DNA of 64,000 nucleotides from Athripsodes cinereus (taxonomy: Eukaryota > Arthropoda > Insecta > Trichoptera > Leptoceridae). Shown piece by piece: positions 57,101 through 64,000 of the stretch (positions are counted from its first letter, which is position 1; each line of letters starts with the position of its first letter). The notes beneath the pieces were generated by a model. The model was not told where the DNA came from and did no database searches. It saw only the letters and a program-made list of their open reading frames with translations. The stretch covers positions 16,009,447-16,073,446 of the forward strand of contig OX388319.1 of assembly GCA_947579605.1 (NCBI GenBank), given 5' to 3'. Position numbers and translations under genes: made by a program.

Positions 57101-59387
57101 AATAACAAAAAATGTTTCAAGGAATGTTGCGTTAAATGTATTTAATATTTTTTTGTTTTTACTGCACCAAGACAATGAATGTACAAAAATTAACCACATT
57201 TGCAAACTTACATAAATATATTTTCCAATACATATTTTGTATAAGAAAAAATGTTTTAAATAGTCTTTGTGAGGATATTTTAGGCCTTTGGGAGATTAAC
57301 GATTCACTGAACTTTTGTCAGTATCTGTGTATGTACTTAATATTTATGCAAATCAATAATATTTCAATATTGGTGCTAACTTCTTTACTTTTAATTTATT
57401 CTATTTACAGACATTCAAAAGGATTTGGAGTGTTAAAAGATGATTCACCTTTTAGTTTGCCCAATGCAGCTTATGGAGTTCTCTTCTATTCATTATTAGG
57501 ATTACTGAGTAAGTATAAAGACTTAGATATTATGGATATTCATTTTTGATGTATGCTATTATGAAATTTGTTACTATCTAGATAGGCACATTTATATTGA
57601 TTCATTGAAATTTTCTTCTCCTTGGGCACTTATTAGTTCCACATGGTGGTGATGTCTGCCTTTCTTGTTAAATTTCGTCACTTGGTTTTGTTGAGTGCAT
57701 CCTCTAGAGAAGCATTAGTTACGCATGTCTTGTCTTACTACTTCACACCATCTGCGCTTTGGTCATACTCTTGGCCTCTTGGTGGTAAGCTCGATACATT
57801 GTGCTTTATTGCCTACATACTTAGGTGGTCTCCTGGCCACATGGCCGTATCATTGCAATCTGCTCTCCTGTATCTTATCAGAGATATTCTGCATACCACA
57901 AGCCTTGTGACCCCGCACATCCATCTTAACATTTTAATCTCGGTACAGCACGCATGTGTTTTGAAGAAGTGTTCCATGTCATATTGATTCATTGAAATCC
58001 AGATGTATAAAGCTTATAGGTTTCTATCCTAATAATAGGTTTATTTGAGAGCTTTATTTCGTCGTCTTAAGAGAAAGACATGTCTCTTGATTCCTTGTGA
58101 ATAGTATACTGGAATACTTTATGCATTATGGTGGCGTGACTTGATTAATAATGCTGTGCAAAAGTCAGATTTTTTTTAAAATACCCTGTCATTCCGTTTA
58201 TATTTCGGTTGACATACTGAATAATATTTAGTTAAATATTATGTCAAAATACACCATTTTCCAATTCGAAAAGTATAAAAAATGTGTCTACCTAAAATAT
58301 GTTTCCAACTAATCACAACTTTTGAATCTGACATCTATAAAGAGCTCGTAACCTACGTCTTTTTAACTAGAAGAGATGACATAAATAAATATTTATCTTA
58401 TGTGACAAATTATAACTAAATGTAGTTTTAAAAATTAAAAAACAAAATGTGAATTTTAAAAATGTATTTGTGTAATGTAAATCAGAATGTTTTGAAAAAT
58501 GTACTATTGAGAACAAAATTAATAATCTCTCACTGGTAAATTTATCATTATGAATGTATAAAAATATCTCTTGCATGTATAGTCATATATATACCCCTTA
58601 AGAGTTCCGATGGCCCGGGCTCGTCCCTCTTTTACAATACGCCATTCATACGACATTATTGCGCTAGAAATGTCTTGGAAAGAGGTTACTCAATTGGCGC
58701 AGAGACCTTGTGAGAGGTCAACTTGTATGTTCATTACATGCAGCAAGTCTACTGACTGCCACATTTGTGACAGGGAAAGAATACATGTTAATCATTGATT
58801 GAGTCGACGTTGATTTTGTAAAACTCCATTATATCGATATAATGAAAACAAAATTGTTTTTAGGTTTTACTATGATTCATTTGTTAAATTAGTTACCAGG
58901 TTTCGACCTATTTGACAATGACCTCATAGGTCGAAACCTGGTAACTTATTTAACAAATAAATCATAGTAAAACCTAAAAACAATTTTGTTTTCATTATAT
59001 CGACATGTTAATCACTTTCATGTATTCAGTATTAATGTTTTTTTTCTATCAATTCATAAAATTATTGCTCATTTTCAATTAATTTTCAGTCATTCTTGAT
59101 CGAAGGTTTCCTACATCTCTCCTCATGGAAATATAGTTAATAATATTTGTGTTTTAATGATTTTAGCTCTAACGGACAACACATGTGTGGCTCGTTTCCA
59201 ATTCTTACTTTCGTTTATGTCGGTAGCTGTGTCTGTCTACCTGGCTTACATCCTTGTTTCAGTGCTGAAAGACTTTTGTATAGTGTGTGTGGGCACTTAT
59301 GTGGTGAATATAGTCTGCTTTCTGTTTACGTATCGGAAATATAAAGAACTCAAATGCTTGGACGAAGAAGACTGCCATTGTGATTAA
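53971..59387 (+). CDS. VKORC1: Vitamin K epoxide reductase complex subunit 1, complete three-exon gene
   Basis: Joined exons (53971-54146, 57411-57508, 59167-59387) give 495 nt, 164 residues plus stop; human VKORC1 has 163. The enzyme is a four-helix ER membrane protein that reduces vitamin K 2,3-epoxide and quinone to support gamma-carboxylation. Visible: TM1 (about 10-28, ending LLSIYAL), DYRAMCD with C44 and TCTKVF with C52 (the luminal shuttle cysteines), GFGVL (63-67), LPNAAYG (75-81, N77 corresponding to the conserved Asn of the loop), a helix around 102-124 (VYLAYIL), the catalytic CIVC at 129-132, and TYVVN (135-139). The C-terminus is unusually cysteine-rich (C155, C161, C163) and acidic, without the KKXX-like basic tail of vertebrates. 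The start is fixed by an in-frame TGA six codon positions upstream region (53962-53964) and an A at -3. Introns of 3264 and 1658 bp are loaded with transposons. Intron positions match those of the vertebrate gene at exon 1. Confidence 0.95.
54282..54516 (-). mobile_element. RTE-like LINE 3' end in VKORC1 intron 1 (copy 4)
   Basis: Complement encodes NGARRRGRPRIKWRDHLNQI, then NRRACMRNCMSD and QGSFLPTPR-type tail. It belongs to the same superfamily as the 2.3-kb copy but to a different subfamily (ends GCTTCCCTCGCGGGGTAGGC). The PIF/Harbinger-like element starts at its high-coordinate edge, so the insertion may have split it. Confidence 0.7.
55515..56085 (-). pseudogene. CR1/L2-like LINE reverse transcriptase C-terminal fragment
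   Basis: The minus strand reads FFQLRQIGMIKRCLTLDAKK, then SLIVALVISRLGYCNSILVG and LQSVLKSAARVIFGVQRCTR, followed by a stop, LVYKAQNENAPVYIAELC and RAFCVAGPNLWNGLPR. This is the standard segment after the RT core (SRLDYCNSLL-G-P ... LQ-VQN-AARL ... LV-K-L-G-AP-YL ... LWN-LP). Two in-frame stops mark it as dead. Nested in the Harbinger-like element. Confidence 0.85.
56085..56222 (+). mobile_element. LINE 3' tail in opposite orientation
   Basis: DKKVRLRLKGLLYCIELF-like C-terminal remnant followed by TTAATGGCCTTGTGCCATAT and an ATAAATAAATAAATT tail (about 56206-56222). It faces the LINE fragment at 55515-56085, so two unrelated insertions abut. Confidence 0.55.
56555..56930 (-). mobile_element. 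RTE-like LINE 3' end in VKORC1 intron 1 (copy 5)
   Basis: CCTCACGCCGTGTCCTAAGT and GGGGTAGGCAGAGAGAACGG at the element 3' end, followed by complements of HVDQILKD, GVRKRGRSRTTWL and RMRVN-LRWFGHV. Same subfamily as the copies at 2.3 and 36.3 kb. Confidence 0.75.
57411..57508 (+). CDS. VKORC1: VKORC1 exon 2
   Basis: Acceptor TTTATTCTATTTACAG/ACATTC and donor CTGA/GTAAGT. Encodes HSKGFGVLKDDSPFSLPNAA then YGVLFYSLLGLL, the luminal loop and start of TM2. Enters in phase 2 and leaves in phase 1. The intron upstream happens to be open in frame (from 57136), which is a chance read-through. Confidence 0.93.
57642..57990 (-). mobile_element. RTE-like LINE fragment in VKORC1 intron 2
   Basis: The complement reads EIKMLRWMCGVTRLVVCRIS, then CNDTAMWPGDHLS and EDALNKTK in broken frames. 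This follows the A-MRMLRWM-G-TR-D--RN-YIR ... WYGHV-RR pattern of the post-RT region. Decayed. Confidence 0.65.
58703..58775 (+). mobile_element. Interspersed repeat S, fragment in VKORC1 intron 2
   Basis: CAACTTGTATGTTCATTACA, TGCAGCAAGTCTACTGACTG and CCACATTTGTGACAG match the family 3' third; the terminus is lost. Confidence 0.5.
58834..59003. mobile_element. Foldback in VKORC1 intron 2, Penelope-like terminal repeat pair
   Basis: Arms 58834-58911 and 58926-59003 (78 bp each, few mismatches) enclose a 14-base spacer. The right arm reads AGGTCGAAACCTGGTAACTT, then ATTTAACAAATAAATCATAG. The plus strand keeps the hammerhead-like layout TTGACAA, GACCT/AGGTC hairpin, GAAA, ACC-T-GGT, but the core has two substitutions. 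The 3' acceptor of VKORC1 exon 3 lies only 160 bp downstream. Confidence 0.75.
59167..59387 (+). CDS. VKORC1: VKORC1 exon 3
   Basis: Acceptor ATGATTTTAG/CTCTAACG, entering in phase 1 (codon 92 is split and becomes ACT, Thr). Encodes TM3, TM4 and the CIVC active site, ending EEDCHCD and TAA at 59385-59387. Confidence 0.93.
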
Positions 59388-59676
59388 AAAGTACATTTTA
59401 TACAATTTTAAAATTAAAAAAAAATGAGCAAGATGTAAATAACAACATATTGGAGAATCACTTGGCCATACATTCATCGCTAAGTTTTCTGCAAATAATT
59501 TAATTTATGTGTAAATCAACGGCTGTATCTAACATTCCTCTCATTTATATTTTTTTTAAATTATTTAGTGTAAATTAGTGTAAATTCGAAAATGTAAATA
59601 GATATGATTTTTGAAATTTATTTATGATTAATGAAATATTGAAATATTGGTGAATCATTGTTCCAATAATAATAAA
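59388..59676 (+). terminator. VKORC1: VKORC1 3' untranslated region with candidate poly(A) signal
   Basis: AATAAA at 59671-59676, in AATAATAATAAAGTACAACA, is the first canonical signal after the stop codon. A second AATAAATA lies at about 59764. Cleavage site not determinable from sequence alone. Confidence 0.45.
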
Positions 59677-59689
59677 GTACAACACATTA

Positions 59690-60590
59690 AAAAATATGAA
59701 AAAAAAATGTAAAAGAATTTTTAAAAAACATGTAAGTACATAATTTTATTACATACATATTATAATAAATATATTTGGTTACCATATTGTGTATATTTTA
59801 TATTTTTAATATATTATATAATAAAAAGTATAAGTATCTAGTATTTATTTTTTTAATCCTTTTTTATTTAATCACAGCACTTGTAATACACAATCACTGA
59901 TAAATAATAATTTATTTGAATACATTGAATTTATCTTATCAATAAATAATTATTTTAATTCTGAAAGTATTTGGATATTACCGATTATATAATTATTATT
60001 ATTTAATCGTTAATATTTATTATAGCGAAGTAGACGGATCAGGAATAATTCAAGCGAAATAGCGAATACAGATACCGACTGAGTGCCATCTATGAATTTT
60101 TGGTGTAACAATTAATTGATAAAATATATTTCCAATTCTTACATAGATGGCAGTAAAGGAAGTAAATTAAAATTATTCGTGTTTTGGACCAACAAAAACG
60201 ATAGGATAATATTTCCATTCATTCATATTATTTGCGCTTTAGTAAATATTCAGAGTTATACCTACATCTTGTTCTTTCATGACCATTTATGGTCCATGTT
60301 TGGATGCAGATCTTCCCTATGACTTTCTTCTAACTTTTGAGAGTCTGAGGGATCCCAACATTCTTATATCTAAAATACCTACATATTTATATACTCTCGC
60401 TCATCGACGCCTGCTGCCTCCACGAAACCCTCACTCATCGACGCCTGTCATCGCCCTTTAACGCCCCAGCTGATTGAAACCTACCGCAAATGTCGGGCAT
60501 AAACACAGGGTCTTTCTCAAGACCGACTAAAAGGTCTTTTTCAAGACTACTGTACGTACTTATAGAGTGCCCAAAACTAGAAATTAATTG
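59690..60590. other. AT-rich stretch, no gene seen
   Basis: Includes GTGCCATCTATG (about 60085) and its complement CATAGATGGC (about 60142), a loose inverted pair. A C/G-richer block at 60400-60480 contains CTCATCGACGCCTG twice. No coding homology recognised. Confidence 0.35.
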
Positions 60591-60597
60591 TCAGATG

Positions 60598-60645
60598 AAT
60601 TTTCAATACTAAATTCAAGATATCTTGAATTTAGTATTGAAAATT
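60598..60645. repeat. 48-bp perfect palindrome
   Basis: AATTTTCAATACTAAATTCA AGAT is followed at once by its exact complement. The centre is GATATC (60619-60624), with no spacer, so it can extrude as a spacerless cruciform. Confidence 0.95.
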
Positions 60646-60994
60646 ATTCTCATAAATTTCTTCATAATGCTTAATATGTCTGAACAATTAGATGCATATC
60701 AATTTACAATATAAATCAATAATAATAATTAAATACATACATATTAATACATACATTAATTAGTAAATCAATCACAATTAACTACTGCGCAAGTGCGCAT
60801 TAAAAATATGATTTTTATTACACACATACCTACTTACCTACAAGTTGTCGCAAACTATTACATAGTTAGTTACTCCTACATTTCAGGTTAGTAGTATTTG
60901 CTTGCAGATGTTACAAAATAAAATAAATAAATGATCTTTATATGTTTATAGAAAGTAATGTATTAATTAATAAAATACTTTGTAAATAAAACAG

Positions 60995-61195
60995 CAAAAT
61001 AAAGTTTTCGAGTGCCACGTAAAAGGTAGGGGTTTGAAAATATAAAGACATTTTACATCTCAAAGTTGTGATTGTTGTTCAGAATGTCCTATTATTTTGT
61101 TGACACTGAGGGGACAGTTTGCGTGTTTGTTATATATGTGGCTGGTCTGCTGGCTACCCCAGTTGTGGGATATGCCGTGATGGTATAAATAACAA
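60995..61195 (+). mobile_element. Interspersed repeat S, copy downstream of VKORC1
   Basis: GTTTTCGAGTGCCACGTAAA, AGGTAGGGGTTTGAAAATAT, TTGTTGACACTGAGGGGACA, GGCTGGTCTGCTGGCTACCC and GATATGCCGTGATGGTATAA. Nearly full length at its 3' end. Confidence 0.75.
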
Positions 61196-61199
61196 ATTG

Positions 61200-64000
61200 A
61201 TTGGCAAGGGCAGGTGTTGAAAGAGTTGGTTTGCAGTGACCAGAGGTATTGGGAGTAGCAATGGACAAGGATCTCTGTGAAGGAGACCTACCTATTTTAA
61301 GATGTTGTTTGCATAACCGCTTGGAAAACTCATAAAATCCAAATTATTGGAGTAATTAACAAAATGTTTAAGATTGTTGGGAAACAAGTTAAAAACATCT
61401 CTACAGTAGTATTGATTCCTTCTAAGCCAGCAATATGAGAGTATTAGAAATCTCGTAGGATGAAGTGACTATTCTATTTTAGGCTTAGAGGGCATCCACT
61501 GATTTATGAGTGATCAAAGAAGAGGTGACTAAACTATGGCGGTGAATCGCTCTAAATGGACGATAATGATGGTGGATGATTTGTTTCATTGGCGCTGTTT
61601 TACGATCTCAGGACTGTCTCAAGAGTGCGGATTTCATCAAGCTAGCAATATTTCTTTTCCGCCGTAGATAGGTAAATTATCTGTTTTGAGTCGCAGGATC
61701 ACTCACGCCGAAGAGGCTCGTTTTCAGCCAGTGCTCCTGTGAGGAGTGCCTTGGTTATATATGCTGGTAGTCCAATAAAATATATACCTAATGTTATAAT
61801 TAACCTGATTGAGAAATGAGTAAGATAAAGTAAACTATTGTGTAGATTCATTTGGATATATTATTATGTGTACTCGTACTGCGAGCTGCTGCGAGATATA
61901 ACACAATATAATGAAATGCATACATATTATATAAATACACTATAGTGTGAACTACATAAAGACAAGTTGCCTTACATAGCAAGCCGCAATAATGCTACAT
62001 ACATAGATATTCATACATTATGTTAATAATAATGTCTATCATTCATAGTAAGTATAGAGTTGGATACAACAGTGTGTCCCATAATAAGTATATTACTATT
62101 TGTACATAAAAGAATTCATTAAAATGATCTCTACACTACGTTTTCTGTATAAAAAATTATCGGTCTTATTATTTACTTTTTTCTTCTCAAATTTTCACAA
62201 ACGTCAAATTTACATAGGAAAATGTAGGATGTTCTGAAAGCTTTATACATTCAGCATCGATGGTATTTCTCAATTCTTCAATCTTTGATTATGTGTTATA
62301 AATGATAATTGAATATTTTTGAATTTTACAAGATTGCAAGTTTCTGGCTTTTACTGCCACAGGATCGAAAGATCTGAGTGCAAGATTTTTTTTGGCATAT
62401 AATTATATTTGTAGTAACGCACTATGTAATTGTGATTTAATTAAATTTATTTCTAATGAGCTTTAATTTAACTTATAGCCCATTTCACAAGCGCAATGAG
62501 CATTATTTTTCACGATTCTTCAGATACTGCCCAATAGGCTTTATACTGGAGAGATCTACGTCTGACACGAGTATTTATATATTAACTGCTAGCCTTTATC
62601 TATGGACTCCTGAATATGGGCCTCTTTCAAATTCTTCCATTTTTTTTATCTCCAGTGAACCTTCTTTTTCCCACCATTTGCAAACTGTCATCCATCCATC
62701 TATTTTGTGGCGTTATTGTACTTCTCTTTTTCTCCCATGGTCTCCATTCTGAATAATTAATTTGATCATCTTTTAAGTCCAACACGAGTAAAAAAACATT
62801 TTTTCAGTCAATATTGAGTTGACATAGAGGTTGTAGTGTAATATTATGTGTCAGGTAGGGAAGTAGCGTGGGATATCTAGATCAGAGTGAACAAAGATCA
62901 CTACAGCCTACACTCAACACAACACACTAGATATTGATAACGTACATACATACCTACTTACATCTAGTAGATATTACTTATAATACATCAAGTGATCAAG
63001 TGTAATATAAATTCATGCCTTACTATATATACATACAACCAATAATAATTCAGTAAAATATTTTTGTAATCAATTATACATTGCCCCATCATTCAAATCT
63101 TGCCATAACTTTTCTGTAAGATGAATATGCCATCTACACATAAGTAACACGAGAATTAATAAGATTAGTTATTCTTTTCTTACACTCATCTTTTGAGATG
63201 GATGCTCCATGAAACGCCGCTGAATAAATCATCCGACATACGTACATTTAGATTTTGCTCAACATATCATAATAATTAGGTGATTGTGTATGTATTTAAA
63301 AAAAATCGGTATTAGTACTTATTTTGTAAATTTGTAATTCACATTTTATTAATTTTGTCTGTCTAATTGTTTTTTCTTTGTTACCTATATGCTCATGCCG
63401 GCGCCGTGTACAAGTGATAAATAAATAAATATTTATTTTTTATATTATTTTGATAATGCGATGAAGGTAGTGAGACAATTTTATAGTAGACATACTATTT
63501 TACATGGTTTGAAGCTTCAATACAAGTTGACAAGATGAGAAAGTGCCAAATTGGTATTCGCGCTTTTCGATGATTTAAATTATTGTATTCGTATATAAAT
63601 GTTGGTTTAATATATTTTTATTAATCCTCGTTATACTTTTTAAATTTGATGTTAATATTCAAGTATTATTATTAATACAGACATTTCAATACAGCGAAAA
63701 ACTCGTTCTCTATGTATTAGGTATACCTACATATTTTCATATTCTTTTTGAAATGCGACTTTAAACAGTTTACAGCAAAAGAATATAATAAATAATATGG
63801 AAATAATTTTAAATATGGGATTATAAATACCTAGTTGAGTATTTTTTAATAAATATTTGAATTTAAAAAAATATAATTATTTAAATTTGAAAAAGAAAAC
63901 TTTCACACCAGTGAATCTATTATGCAAGAGAACTTGTACTGGCCAAATATTATTATTATTAATCGATTTTTTGTTAACTATAAGAACTGTTATTATGTAT
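61200..64000. other. Mostly AT-rich, no gene recognised
   Basis: A moderately complex segment at 61210-61760 (for example TGGCGGTGAATCGCTCTAAA, CACGCCGAAGAGGCTCGTTT) may be an old repeat that I cannot place. TGATAAATAAATAAATATTT after CCGGCGCCGTGTACAAG (63398-63436) looks like another plus-strand LINE tail. The 98-codon ORF at 62456-62752 is unrecognised. Confidence 0.35.

Noticed and set aside
57136..57410. ORF running through the end of VKORC1 intron 1 into exon 2
   Set aside because: The intron end has a clear polypyrimidine-CAG acceptor at 57410, and the extra residues have no resemblance to VKORC1; exon 1 joins in phase.
60085..60152. GTGCCATCTATG / CATAGATGGC as transposon ends
   Set aside because: Only about 10 bp each and no target duplication; could be chance.
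62456..62752. 98-codon ORF near the right end
   Set aside because: Aromatic- and Ser-rich low-complexity translation without motif; no splice or promoter context.

Overview
The window is eukaryotic nuclear DNA, very AT-rich, with spliced genes, GT-AG introns and many transposon remnants. An insect is likely. Lepidoptera is my best guess from the dense GTAGGTACCTAC-type motifs, the RTE/CR1-type LINE tails, the short interspersed repeats and the exon contents; no single sequence proves the order.

Two conserved host genes are recognisable, divergently transcribed from the right-hand third. (1) The first coding exon of an AUTS2 / fibrosin / Drosophila tay-type gene lies on the minus strand (41121-41360). 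It carries the family signature EEDIIDGFA and ends at a GTAAGT donor. Its first intron runs leftward, so most of positions 1-41120 is probably intron of this gene. A GC-rich island at about 26.36-26.55 kb on the same strand has good acceptor sites and a phase-compatible reading frame; it may be an alternative second or terminal exon. (2) A complete three-exon VKORC1 (vitamin K epoxide reductase) gene lies on the plus strand (53971-59387). It encodes 164 residues, and all four redox cysteines are present.

The rest is mobile DNA. The largest item is an intact, intronless 997-codon ORF (18003-20996, minus) that looks like a DDE/D-type transposase with a basic coiled N-terminus, internal repeats and a C-terminal zinc-finger-like domain. 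Two non-autonomous hAT elements are delimited exactly by 8-bp target duplications (42319-44169 and 46227-47981). A 2.0-kb PIF/Harbinger-like element with a TTA duplication (54520-56534) sits inside VKORC1 intron 1. A truncated Harbinger transposase (28190-28545) abuts a LINE 3' end. RTE-, CR1/L2-like LINE fragments are scattered throughout. About 13 copies of one roughly 200-300 bp repeat (hallmark: ctgctggctacc ... gtgatggtata) are spread over the window. One tRNA-like SINE copy (about 33.8 kb), a 98-bp satellite (5.35-6.25 kb), several long foldbacks and microsatellites complete the picture.

The most unusual signal is a set of Penelope-like foldbacks. The one at 31815-32004 contains a complete hammerhead ribozyme core (CTGATGA, a 6-bp stem II, GAAA, a palindromic stem III). 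Two other loci (30.37 kb minus and 58.91 kb plus) keep the same skeleton with a decayed core.
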